From Alkalinema sp. CACIAM 70d (GTDB lineage Bacteria > Cyanobacteriota > Cyanobacteriia > Leptolyngbyales > Leptolyngbyaceae), in NCBI GenBank assembly GCA_002148405.1, contig MUGG01000119.1, positions 124,001-188,000 of the forward strand: a DNA stretch of 64,000 nt. Reading direction: 5' to 3'. The notes under the pieces are model-generated. The model was not told the origin of the DNA. It saw only the letters and a program-made list of their open reading frames with translations, and did not search any database. The position numbers and the translations under genes were made by a program. Numbering within the stretch: the first letter of the stretch is position 1; each line of letters starts with the position of its first letter. Shown in pieces: positions 33,644 through 42,295 of the stretch.

Positions 33644-35284
33644 GTGACTGCGCCACTGCCCCCGTCTAACGAGAACCCAAGCTGGCAGGAAGCCCTGCAA
33701 AAGCTCTACAGCCGCAAATCTGCGGAGCGGCCTCTGGCGGAAGGAGATCCCCGTCGCTACCGGGAAACGGCCCTGGAGTTAACGCAGCAGCGGCAAGAAC
33801 AGCCAAGCCAATCGGGGGAGCAATCGGAGCGATCGGTGTCCCAACAACTCTCAGATGGGGTGGAGAGTCCACCGGTGAACCAGCCGCAGCCAGAGGCTCC
33901 TCCTATGCCCTTAACAGCGGTATTTCAGGAGAGTTTGATTGAACAGGAGATTGTGGTTCAGCAGCCCGATCGGCAGCAGATCCACCTGATTCCGGGGCGG
34001 GCCGCTTGGGAGATTGTGCAACGTTTGGGCATTGAGGCAGCTTATGTATTTCTGTCTTTAGTGGCACAGGCTTCGGCAGCCGATCAACCCTGGCGCAGTT
34101 CCTTAAGCATTCAAGGGACGGCTTTACTCGATTTTGTGGTGGGAGAGAAACAGTCGGATCTAACGCTGTTGCAAAAGTTAAAAAAGCTAGAAGAAATGCT
34201 GCAATTGCTGTGCAGTTTGTCGGTGATGGTCAGTTATCTGGATGAAAGCCAAGGGCTGTTTCGCTGGGTGAACTATCCCATGTGGTTGCTGGAGGAACTG
34301 AGTTACAGCGGCCAGCTACTCCCTGCCCAAACGATAGAGGAATTGCCCCAGGCTCGTGATGTAAGCGGGGTGAGTGGTGTTAGCGGGATGGATGGCACGA
34401 TCGTTGATGCAGCCTTCCGTCCAGGGGTGCCAAATGAATTAACGGTTCGGTTGCGTCCTGGAAATTGGGTGGAGACGTTGGGGGCGGTGGATTTGTCCCG
34501 AGGGATTCAATCTCTCCAGCAGTATGGCAATTGGGCAAAAGGGATCCTGCAAATTAATCCGAATCGTAAGCGATTGGCGGCTCGGTTAGCGATTTTTATT
34601 TCGGTGATTGGGCAGTTATACGTGACGGGGTATTACCGGGTTCAGGATTTGTTGGAACAGGTGGAAGATGCGAAGGTACTGTCTGGGTTCTTCAAGACGG
34701 AGGAAACGCGGACGCGATTATTTGTGCGCTGGAATAATGCCCTGTTGTCTTTGAAAAATTTAGGTTGGGAAATTAGCTTTGATGCAATGACCTATCCGTC
34801 TTCGTTGCGGCCTGGTTGGAGTGTTAACGATGAGGGGACTGAGGTGCAGCCGGATAGTAGTGCACAATGGTTTGAAACTTGGTTGGCTGCTAGGCTCATG
34901 ATTCGTCCGATGCAAGTGATGGCAGGGGATGGGCTTGATGCAGGGGAAACTTTGTTAGGGGATGACTTGGGATTGGGTGAAGGCGGGGCTACGGGAGCAG
35001 ATCGATCGTTGAGGGCCGATCGTAAAAAAGCAGCAGTACTAATTCGTCCGAAGGCGGGGCTGGGAGCGGCTCGGATTCCGGCGGCGATTACAGGGCAAAT
35101 GTTGGATGTGGCGTTGACGTTGAAGGGCTGGAGTAAGGCGTATTTGGCGACGCAATTGAAGATGGATCGATCGATGGTGACCCATTGGGTCAAGGGCAGT
35201 CGTCCGATTACGCCGGAGCAACGCAAACGTCTATGGAAGTTGCTCGGAAAAGAGCTGCGGGCTGCTCAGAAACTAAAGTATTAG
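33644..35284 (+). CDS. Unknown protein with a C-terminal XRE-type helix-turn-helix (546 aa)
   Basis: I do not recognise the whole protein. The start is GTG at 33644 with AAGGA upstream. Residues 1-90 are Pro/Gln/Glu-rich and disordered. Residues 110-420 are helical, with RLGIEAAYVFLSLVAQ, KKLEEMLQLLCSLSVM and ARLAIFISVIGQLYV. Residues about 485-535 form an XRE-type helix-turn-helix: MLDVALTLKGWSKAYLATQL, DRSMVTHWVKGSRPITPEQRKRLWKL. The large winged-helix-like middle is reminiscent of replication initiators, but this is only an impression. It converges with the RHS-RTX gene across a 132-bp spacer. Confidence 0.75.
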   Translation: MTAPLPPSNENPSWQEALQKLYSRKSAERPLAEGDPRRYRETALELTQQRQEQPSQSGEQSERSVSQQLSDGVESPPVNQPQPEAPPMPLTAVFQESLIEQEIVVQQPDRQQIHLIPGRAAWEIVQRLGIEAAYVFLSLVAQASAADQPWRSSLSIQGTALLDFVVGEKQSDLTLLQKLKKLEEMLQLLCSLSVMVSYLDESQGLFRWVNYPMWLLEELSYSGQLLPAQTIEELPQARDVSGVSGVSGMDGTIVDAAFRPGVPNELTVRLRPGNWVETLGAVDLSRGIQSLQQYGNWAKGILQINPNRKRLAARLAIFISVIGQLYVTGYYRVQDLLEQVEDAKVLSGFFKTEETRTRLFVRWNNALLSLKNLGWEISFDAMTYPSSLRPGWSVNDEGTEVQPDSSAQWFETWLAARLMIRPMQVMAGDGLDAGETLLGDDLGLGEGGATGADRSLRADRKKAAVLIRPKAGLGAARIPAAITGQMLDVALTLKGWSKAYLATQLKMDRSMVTHWVKGSRPITPEQRKRLWKLLGKELRAAQKLKY

Positions 35285-35312
35285 CACGAAAAATTGGAGT
35301 GATCAGTGGCTA

Positions 35313-35360
35313 TAGCGGCTCACCTAGGTCTATGTTGTAGAAGCAAATAGTGAGCCGCTA
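35313..35360. repeat. Perfect 11-bp inverted repeat between convergent genes
   Basis: TAGCGGCTCAC (35313-35323) and GTGAGCCGCTA (35350-35360) are perfect inverted arms around 26 nt. It is centred between the convergent stops at 35284 and 35417. There is no T-run on either strand, so it could be a weak bidirectional terminator or the ends of a tiny decayed element. Confidence 0.5.
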
Positions 35361-35416
35361 ATTAGTCCCTGTGTAATGTGTGCAAGTAGATGCAGATTAA
35401 AGATTTCTACTCTACA

Positions 35417-38400
35417 TTATGCTTGGAGGAAAAGATCGCTCGTAGCTAGTGTGGTGACTCCGGCGAGGGTGGCAAAGCGTCCTCCCGTGCCGAAGCCTGC
35501 GGTAATGCCATTCGGGTTGTAAAATAGGTCGCCATTGGCGCGATTGAAGACAATCCGAGCTGCACTAGAACCTGCGATCGTGGCTCCATTCACTGCATCG
35601 TTAATTGTGGTGAATTCAGTCGATGCGATCGCGCCTCCGGCTGCACTGGTTAATGCAGTGAAGGTGGTTTTATCGAGCACGATTTTGTCGGTGCCGGAGA
35701 GGAAGTCGGCGATTGTATCAATTCCGATCGTGCTATTGAAGGCAGTGTTGATGTCGAAGATAAAGCGATCGGTTCCTAGTCCACCAGATAGGAAATCATT
35801 ACCAGCATCGCCAAAGAGTTGGTCATTGCCAGCCCCGCTATAGAGACCGCCATACTCAGTTCCAGCAACCAAGACATCGTTCATGTCGTTGCCATCGCCA
35901 CCGCGTAGAATGTCATCGCCATCCCCCCCATCTAACCGGTCAGCCGCTGCTCCCCCATTCAGTGTGTCATTACCAGCTTCGCCATAGATTGCATCAGCCC
36001 CTGCGCCACCAGTGGCAGAGTCATTTCCAGCACCCAGACGAATTAAGTTACCGTAGTTGAAGAAACTGCCATCGCCGATCGTTGCTGCGAGATTGATGGT
36101 ATCAACCCCACTGCCGGTATTAAGTCGGACTTGTTCAATCTCTTGGAACGTGGTGCCATTAGAGACAGAGCCAGTGGTTGTTGTTGTGTAAGTGACGGTG
36201 ACATTGGTGGTCAAGCCTGCAAAATCGAGTTTGAGGATGTCATTACCAATCCCCCCATAGACTTTATCCACACCAGTTCCAGGGTCAAGGAAATCATTAC
36301 CAGCATCGCCAAAGAGTTGGTCATTGCCAGCCCCACCATAGAGACCAGGAGTTACAGTTCCAGCGGCCAGCCCCTCATCGATATCATTGCCAGCACCACC
36401 GCGTAGAATATCATCGCCATCCCCCCCATCCAAACGGTCAGCATCAGCACCACCATTCAGTGTGTCATTTCCAGCTTCGCCATAAATTGCATCAGCCCCT
36501 GCACCACCTGTGGCAGTGTCATTCCCAGCTCCTAGACGAATTACGTTGCCGTAGTTAAAGAAAGTACCATCCCCAATCGTCGCTGAAAGATTGATGGTAT
36601 CAACCCCACTGCCGGTATTGAGGCGTACTTGTTCAATCTCTTGGAACGTGGTGCCATTAGAAACAGAGCCAGTGGTTGTCGTTGTGTAAGTGACAGTGAT
36701 ATTGGTGGTCAAGCCTGCAAAATCGAGTTTGAGGATGTCATTGCCAATTCCACCATAGACTTTATCTACCCCAGTTCCAGGGTCAAGGAAATCATTACCA
36801 GCATCGCCAAAGAGTTGGTCATTGCCAGCCCCACCATAGAGACCAGGAGTTACAGTTCCAGCGGCCAGCCCTTCATCGATGTCATTACCAGCTCCCCCAC
36901 GTAGAATGTCATCGCCATCCCCCCCGTCTAAGCGGTCAGCATCAGCCCCACCATTCAGAGTATCATTTCCAGCTTCGCCGTAGATTGCATCGGCCCCTGC
37001 ACCACCAGTGGCGGTGTCATTTCCAGCTCCTAGACGAATTAAGTTGCCGTAGTTGAAGAAACTGCCATCGCCGATCGTTGCTGAGAAATTTACTACATCT
37101 GCACCGCTGCCTGTAGATAAACGAGTTAAATATTCAATGCCCGTGAAATTGATCGACTGCCCGATCGTCGTTGCACTGTAGGTAAGACTTAAATTGTCAG
37201 TGCGTCTGGAGAGATCAACGACTAGGGAGTCTTTGCCATCTCCGCCATTGATTGTGAAGCTGATGGCTTGCGTTGCAGTGGCTTGGATTGTAATTTCATC
37301 ATCGCCTAATCCAGCATTAACAGTACCGCTGCCTGAGATCGTGATTGTATCTTTGAGTCGAGTTCCAGTCACTTGGAATCGATCGATGCCTGAGAAAGTA
37401 ATACTATCCAGCCAACTGAAATTATTACTAAATCGTCCGGCGCTACCTGAAGCACCTTCTAATCCAATGTTGGTGATTTTCATATCCATTGCTTGACCCA
37501 CGTCATCAACGGAATAATCGAGCGTTAGTAGATCACTGCCGGCCCCACCATCAACTTGATCTTGTTGGCCAAGACCAGGATTAATCGTGTCGTTGCCGCC
37601 ACCAGAATTGAAGATATCGTTACTCCGGAAGACAGCACCATTTATTAACGCAGATTGAGTGAGAGTATCATTGCCGCTGCCAGTCGTGATTTTGAAAATT
37701 TCAAAGTTAGTTGCTGAAACAATCCCAGTTAAGTTAATCCCATTTCTAGGATTTGCTATGATCACGCCCGTGCTGGGAAAGATTTCTAGCTCAAGTGTAT
37801 CGATACCATTACCACCATTCAGTGTATCAACTCCTAAACCACCACGAATCGTATCGTTCCCGTCACCGCCATTAATCGTATCGTTCCCAAAGCTACCTTC
37901 AAGGGTATCATCGCCAGCTCCACCATTGATTGTGTCGTTGCCACGGCCACCATTAATAATGTCGTTGCTTGTGGTGCCAGTCAGATTATCGTTGCCTATA
38001 GTGCCTGTTCCTGCGGCATCATATAGAGTCAGAAAAGTTGGCTTTCTGAGAATACCTAAATAGCCGATTAAATTTTTTGACTCTAGAGCTTGAGTGATTT
38101 TAGAGTCGAAATCAGTTTGGGAGAGACCAAAACGATCGTCATGGGCATCGAGACCTACGATCGCAATGTTCCAGAATATCATTGCCTGATCAAAGTCTGT
38201 AGGCGTTGCGGTTTTAAGGGTTGTGAGAATGGTGTCAAGGGATTTGGTCGAAGTGAGGGTATCCAGATTATGGTTGAATACAGAGCCTTCAAAGTATTGA
38301 CGGAGTGGCCCCTGAACAATCAGGCGGCCTAAGAGTTGTCGCACTAGGGTATTCCAGGTACGATCGATGACTGCTGCGGCATTCCAGTAAGGGTTAGGGC

Positions 38401-41308
38401 CAATGCCAGTTTGCTCGAATTTACTGCCAGTATATTTTTCTAGAAATTCCAGTTTGCGTCCTTCTGTCAAAGACCCACGTGGCCCGGTGAGGGTTTCGAC
38501 TTTGGCCCAGCGGTAGAGGATATTGGTTGCTTGGGTGAGTAGCTGTTGGCTAAAGGTCGGACTCCAGGTTGTGGGTTTGAGCGCCGCAAAGTTGCGCATG
38601 AGTCCGAGGAGAGTGGGGTCTTGGCTCATGGCGATGTAGAGGTTAGCGAGTTCGCCGTTACCGCGCAGGGAGGGGAGGAAGAGGGTTTCAGCTTTGAGTT
38701 GGTAGTCTTTGTCGTAGATGGTGTTGATTTGGTCGTTGGTGAACCAGGCATCGACGATTTGACGGGTGGTGCCGTTGGTGAGGGTGTAGGTGCTGGAGCT
38801 GCTGATACGGTTGTCTGCAATGAAGTAGTTTGCCGATTGGGCATTCAGGTTGATGCTGCGGATGCCCCAGTCGGTAAGGGTGCGCAGTTCGCCGATGTTG
38901 CTAAAACCGTCTTGGTTGTAGTCGCGCCAGATTAGCAATTTAGAGAATTGGGTGTCGCGAGAATCGATCAGGTTGTCGTTGTTGCTGTCGAGTTGTTTGA
39001 GAATGATGAAGCCGTCGGTGGTGGCGTTGCCGAAGAGTTCGGTGATGTCGTCGATGCGGCGATTATTATTTTTGTCGATGGCGAGTAATCCATCATCAGC
39101 TTTAACCCAGCCTGTTTGTTCTGCAAAGCCGTCGGCATCGAGATCGAAGAATGTGCGTGATTGAGCGAGTGAGGTGAGTTCAATGCCATCACCATCAAGA
39201 TCTAGAACTAGAGGGCTAATAGAGTCTTTCCCTTCCCCCAATCCGCCACCTGCTTCATTACCAGGACGACTAGGAGGAAGCGGCGGATCATCTTCAGGGA
39301 AGGCAGGTCTTGGAGGAGGAAGCGGTGGATAGTTAATCTCTTCAGGCCTAGGTATTGAGTTTGTGATATCTGGATCAAGTTTTAGTGCATCCTCAAATAA
39401 CTTCTCGCTATCTTTTCGCTTTAAATAATCGCTTAGTTCCTGTGTAGTCCATGCATTTGCAGATCCACCACCTAAGCCACTACCTGTAGCACTACCACTA
39501 ACTGTACTGCTAACTTCGCCGATCTTAATAGAATTTTTTCCATTTAAATCAAAAAAAATGACTGGAGAATTTAATGCGTATTTATAGATATTGATACTGC
39601 CATCTTGTTTAATCGGATCAAAAGATATAAATCTACCTTGCACTAAGGAGTAATATCTAGATCTTACAAAAGTGAAATTATTCTCCCCACTCATCAAGCC
39701 CCATTGTCCAACGTATTCAAATGAATTAGCAACGCCTTCTGTGCTAAGCACACTTTCACCATAAGGACGATAAGCATAACGATTGACATAGCTGCCAGAC
39801 GAATTGCTTAGACCTGCAGTAGAACCCAATAAATCAGAGTCATAGTAAGACCCATTAGTTCCCACAAAACGACCGACTAAGCCAAGCCCATGAACATAAT
39901 TTGTTGCAGCACTACCATTGTATTCACCAACAACATTCCCTAGCCCAAACGGGTCTACCAAAAAGTCTGTCCTCACCCCATTCTTCGTCGAAGCCACCCG
40001 ATTTCCAAATGCATCATATTCATAAGCAAACGTCCCCTCCGGCGAACTCACCCCCACCAACTGATTCCGCTTGTTATAGGTATAGATCGTCGTCTGCGCC
40101 CCATTCACCACCTTGACCAAATTCCCATCGGCATCATAGGTCTGCACTGCACCACCCACCGTCGTGTATTGGTTCAGATTATTCGCCGCATACTCCGTCG
40201 TCACCCCATTGATCACCGTCCGAATCCGATTCCCCGCCGCATCATACACATACTGCAAATCCTGATTCGCAATTACCGCCGTATTCGTCGAAGCAAACAA
40301 CGCCCGCGTCAACTGCCCCGTGCCATCATAGGTATAGGTCCACTTTCCATCCCGCGTATTCGCTGTCGTCTGCTGCCCCAGCGTATTGTACGTGTATTGG
40401 AAAAACGAATTCAGCGTCCCATTCGGCGTATAATTATTAATCGTCGTCACCTGCCCTGCAGCATCATAGCCATAGGTCGTATAGGTGCCATTCCCATTCG
40501 ACTCCCGCGACAACCGACTATTGCCATCGTAGGTATAGGCGACAATTCTTGCCCCAGCAGCATTCTTCAGCTCCGCCAGCCGCCCCTCAGCATCATAGCT
40601 ATAATTCACCGTAAACCCAGCCTGATCGACCATCTGAGTCCGTCGTCCCACCGCATCATAGGTAAACGACAAAAATCTCGCTCCCGGATAGGCAATCTTC
40701 GACAGTCGATTATTCGTATCGTAGGTCAGCGTCGTAATCCCTCCCCGTACATCCCGCACCGTCGATACTCGACCCACGCTGTCATAGGTAAACTGCTCAA
40801 ACGTCCCATCCCCCAAATCCTTCTTCGTAATCCGCCCCACGCTGTCATAGGTATAGGTAAAGGTATCCCCGCTGCGTTCCTTCACCTGCTTCAGTCGTCC
40901 AGACAGATCGTAGGTATAGCTCTCCGACTTGCCATCGAGATAAGTGATCCCCGTTAATTCTCCATAGGCATTGTAGGCATAGGTCGTCGTTTGCCCCTTC
41001 GCATCCTTCACCGTCGTCGGTGCATTCGAGTTTGCCCCATAGGTGAACGTAATCGCCTGATTTACCGGATCAGTCTGCGTCAGCAATCGCCCCTGAGCAT
41101 CATAGGCATACTTATAAATCTTGTTCTCCGGAGCCGTAATCTGGCTCAAATAGCCATTCGCATCGTAGGTAAACGAGGTAATCCGATTCAGCGGATCTTG
41201 AATACTTGCCAGTTCCCCTTTCGCCGTGAATTTTAGCTGTGTCACCTTGCCAGCGCTATCTTTGACATTGATCACGCCCGGAGAAACATATTCATACGTC
41301 GTCGCCAT
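35417..41308 (-). CDS. Giant RHS/YD-repeat and RTX fusion protein (1963 aa)
   Basis: Residues about 1-480 are YD repeats (TYDxxGRLxxxxD type, about 20 copies). An RHS core follows, with GRFISFDPI near residue 556 and IYKYALNSPVIFFDLNGK. After it come a Pro-rich linker (about 665-690), a FrpC/MARTX-like EF-hand region beginning SPLVLDLDGDGIELTS near 705, and a helical region about 850-1090. The rest is RTX beta-roll repeats (about 1105-1850) and a C-terminal type-I-secretion-like tip. RHS shells usually encapsulate a variable C-terminal toxin; here the RHS core is followed by an RTX tail instead. No signal peptide is present and no immunity gene is visible. Two identical-length 498-bp repeats lie within it. 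Confidence 0.9.
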   Translation of the reverse strand: MATTYEYVSPGVINVKDSAGKVTQLKFTAKGELASIQDPLNRITSFTYDANGYLSQITAPENKIYKYAYDAQGRLLTQTDPVNQAITFTYGANSNAPTTVKDAKGQTTTYAYNAYGELTGITYLDGKSESYTYDLSGRLKQVKERSGDTFTYTYDSVGRITKKDLGDGTFEQFTYDSVGRVSTVRDVRGGITTLTYDTNNRLSKIAYPGARFLSFTYDAVGRRTQMVDQAGFTVNYSYDAEGRLAELKNAAGARIVAYTYDGNSRLSRESNGNGTYTTYGYDAAGQVTTINNYTPNGTLNSFFQYTYNTLGQQTTANTRDGKWTYTYDGTGQLTRALFASTNTAVIANQDLQYVYDAAGNRIRTVINGVTTEYAANNLNQYTTVGGAVQTYDADGNLVKVVNGAQTTIYTYNKRNQLVGVSSPEGTFAYEYDAFGNRVASTKNGVRTDFLVDPFGLGNVVGEYNGSAATNYVHGLGLVGRFVGTNGSYYDSDLLGSTAGLSNSSGSYVNRYAYRPYGESVLSTEGVANSFEYVGQWGLMSGENNFTFVRSRYYSLVQGRFISFDPIKQDGSINIYKYALNSPVIFFDLNGKNSIKIGEVSSTVSGSATGSGLGGGSANAWTTQELSDYLKRKDSEKLFEDALKLDPDITNSIPRPEEINYPPLPPPRPAFPEDDPPLPPSRPGNEAGGGLGEGKDSISPLVLDLDGDGIELTSLAQSRTFFDLDADGFAEQTGWVKADDGLLAIDKNNNRRIDDITELFGNATTDGFIILKQLDSNNDNLIDSRDTQFSKLLIWRDYNQDGFSNIGELRTLTDWGIRSINLNAQSANYFIADNRISSSSTYTLTNGTTRQIVDAWFTNDQINTIYDKDYQLKAETLFLPSLRGNGELANLYIAMSQDPTLLGLMRNFAALKPTTWSPTFSQQLLTQATNILYRWAKVETLTGPRGSLTEGRKLEFLEKYTGSKFEQTGIGPNPYWNAAAVIDRTWNTLVRQLLGRLIVQGPLRQYFEGSVFNHNLDTLTSTKSLDTILTTLKTATPTDFDQAMIFWNIAIVGLDAHDDRFGLSQTDFDSKITQALESKNLIGYLGILRKPTFLTLYDAAGTGTIGNDNLTGTTSNDIINGGRGNDTINGGAGDDTLEGSFGNDTINGGDGNDTIRGGLGVDTLNGGNGIDTLELEIFPSTGVIIANPRNGINLTGIVSATNFEIFKITTGSGNDTLTQSALINGAVFRSNDIFNSGGGNDTINPGLGQQDQVDGGAGSDLLTLDYSVDDVGQAMDMKITNIGLEGASGSAGRFSNNFSWLDSITFSGIDRFQVTGTRLKDTITISGSGTVNAGLGDDEITIQATATQAISFTINGGDGKDSLVVDLSRRTDNLSLTYSATTIGQSINFTGIEYLTRLSTGSGADVVNFSATIGDGSFFNYGNLIRLGAGNDTATGGAGADAIYGEAGNDTLNGGADADRLDGGDGDDILRGGAGNDIDEGLAAGTVTPGLYGGAGNDQLFGDAGNDFLDPGTGVDKVYGGIGNDILKLDFAGLTTNITVTYTTTTTGSVSNGTTFQEIEQVRLNTGSGVDTINLSATIGDGTFFNYGNVIRLGAGNDTATGGAGADAIYGEAGNDTLNGGADADRLDGGDGDDILRGGAGNDIDEGLAAGTVTPGLYGGAGNDQLFGDAGNDFLDPGTGVDKVYGGIGNDILKLDFAGLTTNVTVTYTTTTTGSVSNGTTFQEIEQVRLNTGSGVDTINLAATIGDGSFFNYGNLIRLGAGNDSATGGAGADAIYGEAGNDTLNGGAAADRLDGGDGDDILRGGDGNDMNDVLVAGTEYGGLYSGAGNDQLFGDAGNDFLSGGLGTDRFIFDINTAFNSTIGIDTIADFLSGTDKIVLDKTTFTALTSAAGGAIASTEFTTINDAVNGATIAGSSAARIVFNRANGDLFYNPNGITAGFGTGGRFATLAGVTTLATSDLFLQA
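36043..37038 (-). repeat. Two adjacent 498-bp (166-aa) tandem repeats in the RTX region
   Basis: The same anchor (AGTTGAAGAAACTGCCATC and variants) recurs at 36043, 36541 and 37039, spaced exactly 498 bp. Two whole units and flanking partial units encode almost the same 166-residue block, with GGIGNDILKLDFAGLTTN and LDPGTGVDKVY segments. Unequal crossing-over between units could expand or contract the protein in steps of 166 residues. Confidence 0.9.
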
Positions 41309-41415
41309 AACTCAATCAATCCTTAAATCTCAATGTGTTGGTATCTGAATGAAACCAGGGAACAACTCACGCATCGAAAACATCACAAGCAAGGAACGAA
41401 ATCACTGAAACCCAA

Positions 41416-41604
41416 TTAATTAGTGGCCGCAATGTTAAACTCATGCACACCAATGAGTTGTGTCGTGGCTGTTTGCGCGATGGTCTTGTGAGCAGTAATC
41501 AGGTTCCAGCCGATCGGGAGGAACAAGCTGATCAGCATTAGGAGTAAGAATGTGAGTCTGCTATAACGCTGGAGCAACGATTTCATGTGTGAAAGGCGTT
41601 TCAT
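41416..41604 (-). CDS. Small secreted or anchored peptide upstream of the RHS-RTX gene (62 aa)
   Basis: The frame encodes a basic start (MKRLSHMKSLLQRYSR), a hydrophobic stretch (about residues 18-36) and a probable signal cleavage near TIAQ-TA, leaving a short tail of about 17 residues. AGGAAG lies ten bases before the ATG at 41604. It is 107 bp upstream of the RHS-RTX gene, which itself lacks a signal peptide. It may be a real small export protein, or the surviving N-terminus of a formerly longer RHS gene. I cannot decide between these. Confidence 0.55.
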   Translation of the reverse strand: MKRLSHMKSLLQRYSRLTFLLLMLISLFLPIGWNLITAHKTIAQTATTQLIGVHEFNIAATN

Positions 41605-41646
41605 CAGAGGGGGCTTCCTAGAAAAATGAATGAATGAATGAACGAG

Positions 41647-41838
41647 CTAGGCTTGAAGCAGAATATCGCTAGTCAATAAACTACTTACTCCAGTCAGTTT
41701 GGCGAATTGTCCACCTGCACCGAAGCCTGCGGTAATGCCATGCGGGTTGTAAAATTAGGTCGCCATTGGCTTGATTGAACACGATGCGAGATGCACTGGA
41801 ACCCACGATCGTGGCTCTATTCACAGCAGCCTAAATCA
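41647..41838 (-). pseudogene. Decayed duplicate of the RTX protein C-terminal tip
   Basis: This segment reads, with a frameshift, like the last about 55 residues of the RHS-RTX protein. RIVFNQANGDL is followed, after one inserted base (plus-strand AAAATTAGG against AAAATAGG at 35521), by YNPHGITAGFGAGGQF, KLTGVSSLLTSD and LLQA before a stop at 41647. It aligns with 35417-35585. The upstream part of the duplicate is gone. It is an orphan tip left by duplication or recombination, not an active gene. Confidence 0.85.
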
Positions 41839-42295
41839 TGACAAACTTAATCACTGCAATGCATTATCCGCTGGAAACTTATGCAAAAATTTAAGCTTCA
41901 CTCGAAACAACAGGTCACTCAAATAATGTAGGTACAAGCGTACACAGCTAGAAAACAGGAGCTACTGTAGAAAACACCCAGTTGAACCACTGTTGTTGAT
42001 TTTATTTCAAAACAGATTAACATGCAATATTATCTAAAATAATTTATGACACTCAATTGCCTCATCGACTTTGCCTTTTCTATAGATGGTTAGGCTACTA
42101 GCTGGATCAGCATGGCTTGAACAACTTTTTCCGACAACTCGAAAAGCCCTAGATTGGATCCTCTAGAGCTTCAAGCAACGCTTATAAGTATTGTAAGGAA
42201 AGCTGTAAAAAGAAAAGAGATCTCAAAATTGTATTAAAGCCTTTCTCACAGCAAGTGTGTTGCTGAAAACAAAGCCCAAGACTCCAGTTGTGTCT
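41839..42295. other. Gene-free AT-rich spacer with a short hairpin
   Basis: No supported gene was found here. Next to the GMC oxidoreductase stop a perfect CAGCAA-GTGTG-TTGCTG hairpin (42249-42265) may be a weak terminator for that minus-strand gene, though a T-run is lacking. The remainder is AT-rich and borders the RTX tip relic, so it may include decayed sequence. Confidence 0.5.

Noticed and set aside
35313..35360. Insertion sequence or MITE between the convergent genes
   Set aside because: Only 48 bp with 11-bp arms and no target-site duplication visible; kept as an inverted repeat only.
35900..38000. Repeat clusters considered as a CRISPR array
   Set aside because: Repeats are coding RTX motifs in one frame with no unique spacers of constant size and no cas genes.
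40169..40957. 262-codon plus-strand open frame opposite the RHS repeats
   Set aside because: Its Ile/Arg-rich low-complexity product is the mirror of YD-repeat codons; the RHS protein on the minus strand is the real gene.
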